Assembly: GCA_002746795.1 (NCBI GenBank)
Contig: PDQY01000039.1
Coordinates: forward strand, 1-39,321
Length of the DNA stretch: 39,321 bases
DNA from: Chloroflexota bacterium
GTDB taxonomy: Bacteria; Chloroflexota; Anaerolineae; Promineifilales; Promineifilaceae
Reading direction: 5' to 3'
The notes under the pieces were generated by a model, which was not told where the DNA came from, made no database searches, and saw only the letters and a program-made list of their open reading frames with translations. Positions 1 to 7,991 of the stretch are shown here, in pieces (within the stretch, counting starts at the first letter, position 1; each line of letters begins with the position of its first letter). The position numbers and the translations under genes are program-made.

Positions 1-31
1 CAATTACAACAGGCTCACAATAGCCATAAAA

Positions 32-2020
32 TTACAATTTGGAAACAACACTACTCCGCCTCACTTTAAGCAGCAAGCCCATCGTCGCCAACAGCAGCAA
101 GCTAAACAAGGCGGCAACCCATGTAAAAGAGTGATTAGTGCCAGAAATCATGTGTAGAGAAACGGCCGTAGGCTCCACAAACTCACCCACTGCCCAATCC
201 GCAAGAGACGTAATATCATTACGCCATACAGTTGAGGCATCTGCACCGGTACTAGCGCAATCCCAGCCAGAACCACCTAGCCCACCTGGATACTTACAAA
301 CCTTAGCATTAGCCGAGTCTACAGAATGAGGCAACGTTAGATCAACCAAATAATTCCCAGCTGTTGTGCTTTGATCACTTTGCAAACCAGCAATAATCCA
401 ATATTGTCCAGTTTCAATGGCTGCACCAGAACCGCCACTAGTCGCTTGAGGATGATTCCAGGGAATATGCGTCACCCGTAAGCAATCCAACTCAGCCCCA
501 CCACCAGTATTATCATTAGTCACATTGATAGAAACCGTATTGCCAATGAACTGATAAGTAGTCGGCTCAACATCCGCCAAAATACCACACTGGAGTTCGC
601 CAAGCTCATACGCCCCAACGTCACACACTGCCGTACCATCTGCATCACCATCCATTGGCCGGGCTGCCCCGCGCTGATCATGGCTGGCACAAGATGCATT
701 ATTACCAGCATCAATCGCGGGACTGCCTATGCCCAAAGCATGTGTTAGCGTAGGACCACCATTGAGAGCAAGCGCTCCAAGTAAAGGATCAGCCTGGATG
801 TCCAAACCACCACAAGTCGTGCCAGGATACTCCAAATTATTACCAACATCATTAAACACGCCCGTAGATAAAAAGGCACAATTGCTCGTGCCATTGTCAG
901 ACACAATGCTATTTTCTAAAGTGAAGCTACCCCCCTGATGGGCAATCCCATCACCAGTATCAGCCACATTATTAGCGATTGTGCTGCTAGTAACCGTGAT
1001 GGCACTCCCAGCATTAAATGTATAAATGCCGCCACCAACATGCGCCGTATTATTGGAGATAGTGCTGTTTGTAACAGTAATGACAGCACGACCATCCGCA
1101 TAAATACCACCCCCATTGTTTGATGTCTCATTATTATGAATCGTGCTGTTCATAATGATCAATGTGCCCGTGTTAAAGAAAGCACCACCTCGAGCAGAAC
1201 CATAATTACCAGCAAAGTGGCTGTTATTCACAGTGATAGTACCCAGACGATTATTGAGCCCCGCACCTCTAATAGCAGCCTCGTTACCAGAAACGGTGCT
1301 ATTGTTAACATTGATCGCTGAGCCTGGTCTAAAACTATGCAGCCCACCACCATAAGTACTTTCATTGTCAGAAATAGTACAGTCTGTCAAATTTACAGTT
1401 CCTATTTCTACATTGGCGACGCCACCCCCATGAAACCCAGACACATTATTGACAACATTAACCCGGGTCAAATTCATGGTACCATTGCTTGCATGATAAA
1501 TACCACCCCCATCTTCTCCGTGCGTGTTGTTGCCCAGTGTGCCAAATTGACCATTCTGGATAGTTAAATCATTCAGATTGGTGTTGGCCGCCCCCAAGAC
1601 ATGCATGACGCGATCGATGTGATTGCCATCAATAATCGTTTCATCAACACCAGCTCCATTAAGGATGAGGTCATCGGTGATATCGAGGTCTCCAGTGGCA
1701 TTGAGATCTTCACCTATGCCCGTAAGGGTTAAAATGTAAACACCGGCCGGCAAGGTAATTGTATCAAGACCAACTGTGCCCGAGGCACAATCACCACTGG
1801 TGGTATCCGTGCCCGTATTGGCGTTTGTAATTGCTTCGCGCAAGGTACACTGACCATCGCCAGCAGTCAAGATGTCGTTGCCACTATCGACTGCAATCAC
1901 AGCCCCCTGGGCATGAACCATCATAGGCAAGCTGAAAAATAAAGCAATTAGCAAAACGACAAATCCCCAATTTACAATTTTGCTCTCTTTAATTTGTTTG
2001 GTATTTGAATTTTGATTCAT
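32..2020 (-). CDS. CSLREA / choice-of-anchor Q beta-helix surface protein
   Basis: Secreted, wall- or membrane-anchored protein of unknown ligand. It has an N-terminal signal peptide (hydrophobic VVLLIALFFSLPMMVHAQG), then a CSLREA-type motif (CTLREAITNANT, about residues 60-71). A long run of Asn/Thr/Gly-rich coils (VNNVSG, ISNNTA, IANNVAD) follows, typical of a right-handed parallel beta-helix, to about residue 410. A choice-of-anchor Q-like block comes next (DQRG..R..DGD....DVGAYELG, about 445-475). A globular region leads to a C-terminal membrane helix (WVAALFSLLLLATMGLLLK) with an Arg/Lys stop-transfer tail. The ORF track starts at a GTG (2026); I prefer the ATG at 2020 because GAGGG lies 5 nt upstream. 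The gene is last in the minus-strand polysaccharide cluster but is separated from it by two repeat elements, so it probably has its own promoter. A family A repeat ends just before its ribosome binding site. An adhesin or sheath role is inferred. Confidence 0.8.
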   Translation of the reverse strand: MNQNSNTKQIKESKIVNWGFVVLLIALFFSLPMMVHAQGAVIAVDSGNDILTAGDGQCTLREAITNANTGTDTTSGDCASGTVGLDTITLPAGVYILTLTGIGEDLNATGDLDITDDLILNGAGVDETIIDGNHIDRVMHVLGAANTNLNDLTIQNGQFGTLGNNTHGEDGGGIYHASNGTMNLTRVNVVNNVSGFHGGGVANVEIGTVNLTDCTISDNESTYGGGLHSFRPGSAINVNNSTVSGNEAAIRGAGLNNRLGTITVNNSHFAGNYGSARGGAFFNTGTLIIMNSTIHNNETSNNGGGIYADGRAVITVTNSTISNNTAHVGGGIYTFNAGSAITVTSSTIANNVADTGDGIAHQGGSFTLENSIVSDNGTSNCAFLSTGVFNDVGNNLEYPGTTCGGLDIQADPLLGALALNGGPTLTHALGIGSPAIDAGNNASCASHDQRGAARPMDGDADGTAVCDVGAYELGELQCGILADVEPTTYQFIGNTVSINVTNDNTGGGAELDCLRVTHIPWNHPQATSGGSGAAIETGQYWIIAGLQSDQSTTAGNYLVDLTLPHSVDSANAKVCKYPGGLGGSGWDCASTGADASTVWRNDITSLADWAVGEFVEPTAVSLHMISGTNHSFTWVAALFSLLLLATMGLLLKVRRSSVVSKL

Positions 2021-2032
2021 TTTCACCCTCGT

Positions 2033-2127
2033 AAGGAACGGAAATTAAAGCATACGACGAAGTCGTTTCCTTACCGTTCCTGAAAACTGACGATGTAATT
2101 CCATATTTTATTTCATCGTCAATCCTA
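2033..2127 (+). repeat. family A twin-hairpin repeat, copy A1
   Basis: Most intact copy of a roughly 95-bp intergenic repeat. Hairpin 1 pairs AGGAACGG (2034-2041) with CCGTTCCT (2074-2081) and has an inner stem ACGAC-GAA-GTCGT (2054-2066). Hairpin 2 pairs TGACGATG (2088-2095) with CATCGTCA (2114-2121). It lies 13 nt upstream of the preferred ATG of the beta-helix gene, so it would be part of that 5' untranslated region or promoter. It is written in the plus orientation although the gene is on the minus strand. Confidence 0.85.
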
Positions 2128-2352
2128 AACCAACTATGCGAATCACAATATATAAATACGAGCAACGACTTAACGTGTCGTATTCTTTATAGCGAAAACC
2201 AAATTTAATCGTACTACAAATGTAACCATTCAGACCTGACAGGTTTCTCCCAGAGGGATTACCCGTCAAGCCGACTCCCAAAAATCTTATTCAAAAACAG
2301 ATTATGTAAGCTCCCAGCCAAAAATCTGTCTGGTCTTGAGGGTTTAACGCTT

Positions 2353-2445
2353 AGTGACCATCTAAAAGTTAGACCCCGTTTTTCATGGGTAGAGGTCACT
2401 TGAAGCGCATCATCAATTCCGTCACTTATTTATGGATGCACACTT
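2353..2445 (+). repeat. family B twin-hairpin repeat, copy B1
   Basis: Outer stem AGTGACC (2353-2359) with GGTCACT (2394-2400). The inner stem is ACCC/GGGT. A second hairpin is formed from GCGCATC (2405-2411) and the GATGCAC region near 2435-2441 with one wobble. The element ends about 9 nt after the radical SAM stop codon, with the same end facing the stop as in copy B2. Read on the minus strand, the inner hairpin is followed by a short T-rich stretch, so it could act at an RNA 3' end. Confidence 0.8.
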
Positions 2446-2454
2446 ACCGACAAA

Positions 2455-4179
2455 CTATTCATTATGAGATGACTTTGTTTGCCAACTCAATGTCTGTAAA
2501 CCAACGCTAAGGGCGGATTTGAAGGTTGATGCATCTGACAACAACATTTTCAGATACGTGAGCATAGGGCCAGGACGGAAAGCCCATTCGCGGAAGGCTC
2601 GCTTTTGCCAATACATCAACTGCTCCGCCGATAGGTTATCATAATCCAGTACGGTTCCCTTGTCCATATCAACTTCTTCCCAACGTGTGCCAGCCCGGAA
2701 CCAGTTATTCTTGACCACTTCAAAGAAGAATGGTGTGCCTGGGTAAGGGGCAGCAATATGGAATAAGGCAATATCTAAGGGTAGACTCTTGGAGAATGCA
2801 ATCGTATCTTGAATTGTCTCTTCTGTTTCACCGGGTAAACCAATAATGAAGTAACCCCAATTTTTAATGCCGGCCTCACGAGACCATTGTAAAGCGCGTT
2901 TTGCCTTTTGCGGATTCGCACCCTTACGCGCACGTTTTAGGATTTTCTCACTGCCGCTTTCGATCCCCCATGAAATATACCAGCAACCTGCTTCTCCCAT
3001 CAACTGCAACATTTCCTGATCGACATAATCAACCCGACTGTTGCATGTCCATTTCAGGTTGATATTTTGCTCAATCATCAGTTTGCATAAACTTACAACC
3101 TGTTCCCGACTGACTGTGAAGAGATCAGCATACATATGGATGTTGTTGATGCCCATCTTCTTGAGCCGCCACAACTCTTCCATAATGTTTTCTGGTGAGC
3201 GGAGGCGAACTGTATATTGGTAGCTAACATGTTTGATGCAATAGGTGCAGCCAGCTGTACATCCTCTACTGGTGACAATGAAGGTAAATGGGCCTTTGAT
3301 GAGGGGCATTCGGTATTCTTGCCACGGCAGCAGTTCATGCATGGGTATGGGCATATCATTCAGGTCTTTAATAAACGGCCGATGATAATTGACGACTATC
3401 TCGTCCCCATTTCGCCAAACAAGTCCTTTGATTTCAGGCCAGCGAATATTACCATCTGCATCAAGCGCAGGTTTGTATAAGGGATCATGCTTCTCAAATA
3501 TTCTTTGAATTTGTTCTGAGCGTTCTTGTACTTTGTTTTCAAGCAAGTCTAATAAATCCCGAATGGTGAGATCGGGTTCGCCCAAGAGGATGTAGTCCAA
3601 TGCTGGATAAGCACGCATGGTTTCCCGGGGGATGGGGGTGACGTGTGTGCCAAAGGCAATTGTTTTTGCTCCCCGAGCTTTGGCTATAAAACAACCATAC
3701 ATGTCATTTTCCAAAGTCGGTGCGGTCACCTGTGTTAGGTAATACAGCGGTTGGAGTTCTTCAAGTTTTTGGGTAAATTCGTGCCAGCCCATCCGTTCAG
3801 CATTGGCGTCAATCACGGCGACAGAGTGTTGTGGGTGAAGCATCGCTGCCATCTGCGCCAGGGATACTTGTGGCCAAACCATGTTTTCGCGTGTTTTTCG
3901 CCCTACCCTATGTTGGGTACGAATCCACAGATCGCCATCTGGCGTTGGTGGATTGACTAGCACAATATCAACGGCCGTTTCTGACCGTTGTTTCTGCAAT
4001 AATCCTTGGCGCACAATCTCATCTGCGTTCGGAAAATTGGCATCACGCAGCTTGGGCAACCGCCGGGTTCCCAAATTCGCTTTCAACGAAACAGGAATCG
4101 ACTGTTTCCCATTATTACGATTCGACATATTCTCTTTTTCTTTTGTGGTCTCCCCATTGTTCAACTTGATTTGGTTCAT
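2455..4179 (-). CDS. B12-binding-domain radical SAM protein
   Basis: Radical SAM enzyme with an N-terminal cobalamin-binding-like Rossmann region (about residues 50-200: VDIVLVNPPTPDGDLWIRT, SLAQMAAMLHPQHSVAVIDA). The radical SAM core carries the 4Fe-4S motif Cys307-x3-Cys311-x2-Cys314 (GCTAGCTYC), and later blocks (WGIESGSEKILKRARKG, GYFIIGLPGETEETI) fit the core. The architecture resembles BchE/HpnJ-like and P-methylase-like enzymes; the substrate is unknown. Length (574 aa) is normal for the class. It starts 6 nt after the GT2 gene, so the two are probably co-transcribed, suggesting modification of a glycan or lipid carrier. The annotated start has no good Shine-Dalgarno. An ATG 17 codons downstream, preceded by AAAGAGA, is an alternative. 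A family B repeat follows the stop directly. Confidence 0.85.
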   Translation of the reverse strand: MNQIKLNNGETTKEKENMSNRNNGKQSIPVSLKANLGTRRLPKLRDANFPNADEIVRQGLLQKQRSETAVDIVLVNPPTPDGDLWIRTQHRVGRKTRENMVWPQVSLAQMAAMLHPQHSVAVIDANAERMGWHEFTQKLEELQPLYYLTQVTAPTLENDMYGCFIAKARGAKTIAFGTHVTPIPRETMRAYPALDYILLGEPDLTIRDLLDLLENKVQERSEQIQRIFEKHDPLYKPALDADGNIRWPEIKGLVWRNGDEIVVNYHRPFIKDLNDMPIPMHELLPWQEYRMPLIKGPFTFIVTSRGCTAGCTYCIKHVSYQYTVRLRSPENIMEELWRLKKMGINNIHMYADLFTVSREQVVSLCKLMIEQNINLKWTCNSRVDYVDQEMLQLMGEAGCWYISWGIESGSEKILKRARKGANPQKAKRALQWSREAGIKNWGYFIIGLPGETEETIQDTIAFSKSLPLDIALFHIAAPYPGTPFFFEVVKNNWFRAGTRWEEVDMDKGTVLDYDNLSAEQLMYWQKRAFREWAFRPGPMLTYLKMLLSDASTFKSALSVGLQTLSWQTKSSHNE

Positions 4180-4185
4180 ATATTT

Positions 4186-5457
4186 TTAACTCGCTTTTGG
4201 TTGAGGAGCTCCACTTTGTGATTCCTGTGACCTTAAAGCATTATCACTTCCTATATAATCGCTGCCTTGCATATCTTTCTCTACCTGGGTATCACGCTTG
4301 CCTAATTCTTCCAGGACACGTAACAAAATCCAGGAGATCAACAACTGCATCCCTACCAAAAGAGCCATGGCACTGAGCAGTAAATAAAGCCACAGCCGCC
4401 CAAGGGGCCAATCGCCAAAAATGGCCAGCAATAAGCTAATAGAGCCGATAACGATCCCGAAAAGAATTCCCACAACACCCATCCATCCAAATTGATGATT
4501 CAATGGTTTTTTGAATATGGGTTTCTTCAACAGCCCTTGACGAATCGGTTGTTCATAAAAGAGGGAGACGATGTAATTAAATGTAACGCCAAAAGCATAA
4601 ATACTCACGCCAGCCACAGCAGAAATAAGTGCGGTGAACACAGCGGCTACACCCCAAACGCCCAGGGTCGTAATGCCCGCCAATCGCGCTAAAACCAGGC
4701 CGCCCACAATTAGCCCCGCCAAACCGACGCCCAATACTGCTAATAAGCCAAGCAAACGGACTGGGTTATATGTTAAAACTGTCCACAACATAGATTCCAA
4801 GAATAAACGGCCGTCATGAACCACGCTCAATTTTGAGTCTCCCATTCGTTCACTATAGGGAATAGGCACCTCACGCATGCTAATATTTTCATGCACCGCC
4901 CGTGTACTCATCACCGGCGTTAAATTCAAGCCATCTGGTAATGGATAAATTTGGGTCAAAATATCCTTATTAAAAACACGCATGCCGCTGGCACTATCTG
5001 TGACCTTTTGCCGACCTAAAATGGTGAGTAAACCGGCAAAAAAAACATTCCCCAGCCTGCGTGTTTTGGGCATATCACTATCAGCCCCAGCCATACGTGA
5101 GCCAATGACAAGATCAGATCCCGCTAAAGCTGCTTCACACAACTGTGGAAAATATTCAGGAGGATAGGTACCGTCGGCATCAAGAAAGCCAATCAACTCC
5201 CCTCGTGCATGACTAAATCCAGTCTTCAAAGCACCGCCATATCCCTTATTGCGCTTATGCTGAACTAAAGTAAGTCCCTTAATCTCACTCGCTATAGCTG
5301 GTGTTTTATCTTTAGAACCATCATCAACAACCAATAATTCTAAATCATCAACGCCTACCTGTTTTAAATTTTCTCGTATCGCCAAAACGCGGTTGGCGAT
5401 CTCTGCAATACCATCTTCCTCATTGTACGCAGGGATAACAACGGATAATGTGGTCAT
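4186..5457 (-). CDS. membrane-anchored GT2 family glycosyltransferase (DPM1/ArnC-like)
   Basis: The N-terminal GT-A domain carries VVIPAYNEEDGI at the start, VVDDGSKDKT near residue 48, and the DxD-type metal/nucleotide motif at Asp93-Ala-Asp-Gly. These are typical of polyprenyl-phosphate mannosyl/glucosyl transferases. The C-terminal half has four predicted membrane segments in two pairs (about residues 228-300 and 325-390: LLGLLAVLGVGLAGLIVGGL, WLYLLLSAMALLVGMQLLI). A basic/polar tail of about 45 residues follows. The likely job is to load a sugar on a polyprenyl phosphate or extend a lipid-linked EPS intermediate at the inner face of the membrane. The radical SAM gene follows after 6 nt. 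The start ATG at 5457 opens directly into the conserved motif, so it is well supported. Donor sugar cannot be told. Confidence 0.87.
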   Translation of the reverse strand: MTTLSVVIPAYNEEDGIAEIANRVLAIRENLKQVGVDDLELLVVDDGSKDKTPAIASEIKGLTLVQHKRNKGYGGALKTGFSHARGELIGFLDADGTYPPEYFPQLCEAALAGSDLVIGSRMAGADSDMPKTRRLGNVFFAGLLTILGRQKVTDSASGMRVFNKDILTQIYPLPDGLNLTPVMSTRAVHENISMREVPIPYSERMGDSKLSVVHDGRLFLESMLWTVLTYNPVRLLGLLAVLGVGLAGLIVGGLVLARLAGITTLGVWGVAAVFTALISAVAGVSIYAFGVTFNYIVSLFYEQPIRQGLLKKPIFKKPLNHQFGWMGVVGILFGIVIGSISLLLAIFGDWPLGRLWLYLLLSAMALLVGMQLLISWILLRVLEELGKRDTQVEKDMQGSDYIGSDNALRSQESQSGAPQPKAS

Positions 5458-5642
5458 AATTCACCTGTTCTTATGTAACCAAAGAATGTCGATTTCAGAC
5501 TAGAAACCATCATGTATTCATTTAGGTACAATCATTCATGTAATAAGAATACCCTGGGCAAAATCCCATGTTCTGTTTTGTGAAATAGCTGGCCGGTGTG
5601 TCACCATCCCCATTATACTCGCTAAACACAAATTTAGATCAT

Positions 5643-5735
5643 AGTGACCGTTAAAAAATTAGTCCCCATATTTCATGGGCAAAGGTCACTGGGAGCGCAT
5701 CCATCAATGCCATAACTTATCTATGGATGCGCACA
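5643..5735 (+). repeat. family B twin-hairpin repeat, copy B2
   Basis: The cleanest B copy. Outer stem AGTGACC (5643-5649) pairs with GGTCACT (5684-5690). The inner stem, read on the minus strand, is CCCAT/ATGGG followed by CTAATTTTTT. The second hairpin has a perfect 10-bp stem, GCGCATCCAT (5695-5704) with ATGGATGCGC (5723-5732). It lies about 3 nt beyond the acyltransferase stop codon (5739), oriented as copy B1 is relative to its own upstream gene. This position suits a transcript-end or RNA-stability element. Confidence 0.85.
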
Positions 5736-5738
5736 TAG

Positions 5739-6476
5739 CTAAAAATAAATGGGATGACCAGGGTCATTCATCGTGTCATCAATTTCCTTTATCACTTTTG
5801 CCGGTATGCCACCAACTACAGTATATGGTGCCACATCTTTAGTGACAACAGCTCCAGCAGCAACAACAGCCCCTTTTCCCACACGAACGCCATCTGTGAT
5901 GATGGCGCCTGCCCCCAGCCAAACATCATCTTCGATCACAATGCCCTGGGCAGTGATTCCTTGCTCGGTAAACGGCCGTTTTCGATCACTAAACACATGA
6001 TTAACAGCAATGATCTGAGTGAACGGAGACGTATATACTCTGTCGCCAATCTCCACGCCCCCTTGCCCTCGAATCACACAATACTCCCCTATCAAACTAT
6101 TTCTGCCAATCTTAATACCCGCATTAGGCAAATCACGAAAGTTATATACATGCAAAATCGCCCCATGCATCACAATCGTATCTTCACCTATGGCAATACC
6201 ATTCGGACACGCATGGAGATAGCAATTTTGATCTAGATAAACACCATTATCCAGCCAGATATAATTCGCAAAGCGCAAACGCACGCGGTTCTCAATCGCC
6301 ACCCACCCCTTCGTATTCAGGATCATGCGATAGAAAAAACTGCGAATAGCAATCCCCACAATGCTTGGAATCCACCCTACCAGTAAAAACAAGACCTGCT
6401 CAAAAATATACCGTGAGAGGCTGGCAGACTGCCGACTCAAATACAACCGTAAACCATTAAGGATGACTTTGATCAT
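5739..6476 (-). CDS. hexapeptide-repeat acyltransferase (WcaF/CysE-like left-handed beta-helix)
   Basis: The C-terminal two thirds is a left-handed beta-helix of hexapeptide turns ([55 protein letters not shown]). It ends with the usual PAKVIKEI segment after VVGGIPA. This matches O-acetyltransferases of the WcaF/NodL/LacA group, which use acetyl-CoA to acetylate sugars. The N-terminal 60 residues contain a hydrophobic stretch ([17 protein letters not shown]), suggesting membrane association as in EPS acetyltransferases. The candidate catalytic His is in AVNHVFSD. Its ATG directly abuts the TAG stop of the upstream nucleotidyltransferase (TAGATG), so the two are translationally linked. Likely role: acetyl decoration of the polysaccharide or its lipid-linked precursor. 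Confidence 0.82.
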   Translation of the reverse strand: MIKVILNGLRLYLSRQSASLSRYIFEQVLFLLVGWIPSIVGIAIRSFFYRMILNTKGWVAIENRVRLRFANYIWLDNGVYLDQNCYLHACPNGIAIGEDTIVMHGAILHVYNFRDLPNAGIKIGRNSLIGEYCVIRGQGGVEIGDRVYTSPFTQIIAVNHVFSDRKRPFTEQGITAQGIVIEDDVWLGAGAIITDGVRVGKGAVVAAGAVVTKDVAPYTVVGGIPAKVIKEIDDTMNDPGHPIYF

Positions 6477-7268
6477 CTAGACAACCATCTTTCCTGTTTT
6501 AGGGCGCTTCTCAGCACCAATAATAGCTTGTGCTTCCTCAAACGCTTTTGGCGTGCCAATATCAAACCATTGACCCTCAAGCTCAACATGTTTAGCCTCG
6601 CCAATCATATTATACGTATTCATCAAATCTGTTGCTTCATATTCACCGCGAGATGACGGCTTAAGGTTTTTCATACGCCTCAAAGCCTCTTGTGATGAAC
6701 GAAAAGCCACTGGCCCACACCAGCAAATCTTACTAGGAGGTTCTTGAGGCTTTTCCAGTAGCTGCCCTTTCCCCTCCCCTAAATCCTGGTAAACTGAAAA
6801 CCGTCTAGCTTCTTCAGGCGGCAGCTCTCGATGAGTCCATGCCAACCGGCATGGAGAGGCCGAACTTGACTGGTCATCAACCAACGCCAACACATTCCTC
6901 ACATTGCAATCATCCAACACAATATTATCACCAGCCATCACAACGGCCGTTTGATCCCCCTCAAGCGCAGAAAACCCAATCCTCATTGCATCAGCCATGC
7001 CCAAAGGCTCATTTTGCACAACCACCCGAGTCTCCAAAGTTTCACAACGCAAACTTGCAACCATTGCCTCATAAACAACCTCAGCAGTTGACGGATGTGC
7101 CACCAAAACAATCCTATCCACATAAGCTTCAACCGCCTGGACCGCATATCCAATAATCGGCAAATCACAAATCGTCAAAATCGTCTTTGAATATGGGGGC
7201 GCCATCTCTCTTAACCGAGAACCCTGACCAGCACCTAAAATAATCGCAGCAACAGATCGAACACGCAT
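6477..7268 (-). CDS. sugar-1-phosphate nucleotidyltransferase (candidate HddC)
   Basis: NTP-transferase family. The signature loop is at the N-terminus (IILGAGQGSRLREMAPPYSK; family pattern GxGxRL...PK), followed by PIIGYAV, a central substrate/metal region (VVMAGDNIVLDDCNV) and a late WFDIGTPKAFEEA block typical of RmlA/HddC-type enzymes. It should make an NDP-sugar from a sugar 1-phosphate. Because GmhB, GmhA and an HddA-like kinase are encoded in the same locus, guanylyl transfer to D-glycero-alpha-D-manno-heptose 1-phosphate is an attractive role. That specificity is inference from context; a glucose-1-phosphate enzyme is also possible. It is divergently arranged with gmhB across about 50 bp, and its stop abuts the next gene's start. 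It contains one AACGGCCGTT palindrome reading Thr-Ala-Val. Confidence 0.78.
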   Translation of the reverse strand: MRVRSVAAIILGAGQGSRLREMAPPYSKTILTICDLPIIGYAVQAVEAYVDRIVLVAHPSTAEVVYEAMVASLRCETLETRVVVQNEPLGMADAMRIGFSALEGDQTAVVMAGDNIVLDDCNVRNVLALVDDQSSSASPCRLAWTHRELPPEEARRFSVYQDLGEGKGQLLEKPQEPPSKICWCGPVAFRSSQEALRRMKNLKPSSRGEYEATDLMNTYNMIGEAKHVELEGQWFDIGTPKAFEEAQAIIGAEKRPKTGKMVV

Positions 7269-7281
7269 AGAACATTAACCA

Positions 7282-7310
7282 TTGTGAAACTTTCTACTAA
7301 ACCTTATAAT
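7282..7310 (+). promoter_or_regulatory. sigma70-type promoter for gmhB, near-leaderless
   Basis: TTGTGA (7282-7287) and a perfect TATAAT (7305-7310) are separated by 17 bp. The ATG that begins the conserved HAD sequence is at 7317, only 6 nt after the -10 box, so the transcript would start at or within a base or two of the start codon. No Shine-Dalgarno is present. The upstream GTG used in the ORF track would lie inside the promoter and is unlikely. Confidence 0.6.
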
Positions 7311-7316
7311 TTCAAC

Positions 7317-7862
7317 ATGAAACCAGCAATCTTCTTAGACCGCGACGGCGTCATCATCGAAAATCAGGCAAATTATGTGAGATCTTGGGCCGATGTATCA
7401 ATCTTCCCCCAAGCATTAAAAGCCCTGGCGTCTCTCAGCAAACTGCCCTACAGCATCGTCATCGTCACAAATCAATCCGCAATTGGACGAGGAATCATCT
7501 CTCAAGAACAGGCTGAAAAAATAAATTCTCGCTTAATTAACGAGATCACCAAGGCTGGGGGAAGAATCGACGCCGTATATATGTGCCCGCACGCCCCCCA
7601 AACAGAATGCAGCTGCCGAAAACCAAAACCCGGTTTACTTCTCCAAGCTGCCAAACACCTCTCCCTAGATTTGCAACACTCCCTCATCATTGGAGACGCC
7701 CTATCAGACTTGAAAGCAGGTCAGCTTGCCGGCCTTAAAAGCTCAATTTTAGTATTAACAGGGCGGGGATTTGCACAAGCTCAGCTAAAAGAAGCCCAAA
7801 CACTACTCCCCTTCTCCACCTATAACTCTCTTTTCGATGCCTACACCGATCTATTCCAATAA
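7317..7862 (+). CDS. gmhB: D-glycero-manno-heptose 1,7-bisphosphate 7-phosphatase (HAD family)
   Basis: Removes the 7-phosphate of heptose 1,7-bisphosphate in nucleotide-heptose synthesis; cytoplasmic. It begins with the HAD nucleophile motif AIFLDRDGVI (Asp8 and Asp10 from the preferred start). Next come the second motif IVIVTNQSAIGRG, the zinc-binding loop CPHAPQTECSCRKPKP that is diagnostic for GmhB and HisB-N, and motif IV (LIIGDALSDLKAG). Length (181 aa) is normal. I moved the start from GTG 7284 to ATG 7317 because family members begin right at this motif and a promoter occupies the intervening bases. It is the only plus-strand gene within the polysaccharide cluster and converges on the Wzz/BY-kinase gene. 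Histidinol-phosphatase activity is the alternative, but the surrounding gmhA/hddA genes favour heptose. Confidence 0.88.
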   Translation: MKPAIFLDRDGVIIENQANYVRSWADVSIFPQALKALASLSKLPYSIVIVTNQSAIGRGIISQEQAEKINSRLINEITKAGGRIDAVYMCPHAPQTECSCRKPKPGLLLQAAKHLSLDLQHSLIIGDALSDLKAGQLAGLKSSILVLTGRGFAQAQLKEAQTLLPFSTYNSLFDAYTDLFQ

Positions 7863-7909
7863 CCTAGATAGCAACAAAGTGCCCGTCCAAAAAGTGCTTT
7901 TATACGAGG

Positions 7910-7959
7910 AAACCACAGAAAAACACATCCTAACTGATAGCGATAGCTTTCTGTGGTTT
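7910..7959. terminator. bidirectional terminator between gmhB and the BY-kinase gene
   Basis: Perfect 12-bp inverted repeat AAACCACAGAAA (7910-7921) and TTTCTGTGGTTT (7948-7959) around a 26-nt loop, placed between two convergent genes. The AAA/TTT edges give short U-rich tails on both strands. No other candidate lies in this 129-bp gap. Confidence 0.65.
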
Positions 7960-7991
7960 ACATTTTGCTGAAGAAAATTATGATATTACGA

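Larger units (their letters stand above)
2027..2454. other. gene-free spacer holding one family A and one family B repeat
   Basis: This 428-bp spacer contains no convincing ORF. It holds a full family A twin hairpin (2033-2127) next to the beta-helix gene and a full family B twin hairpin (2353-2445) next to the radical SAM stop codon. Between them is AT-rich sequence with a short perfect palindrome (ACCTGACAGGT, 2234-2244) of unknown meaning. No clear promoter could be chosen. Confidence 0.7.

Noticed and set aside
2033-2127. A rho-independent terminator
   Set aside because: The hairpins lack a following T-run and lie upstream, not downstream, of genes. The sequence recurs elsewhere as a repeat family.
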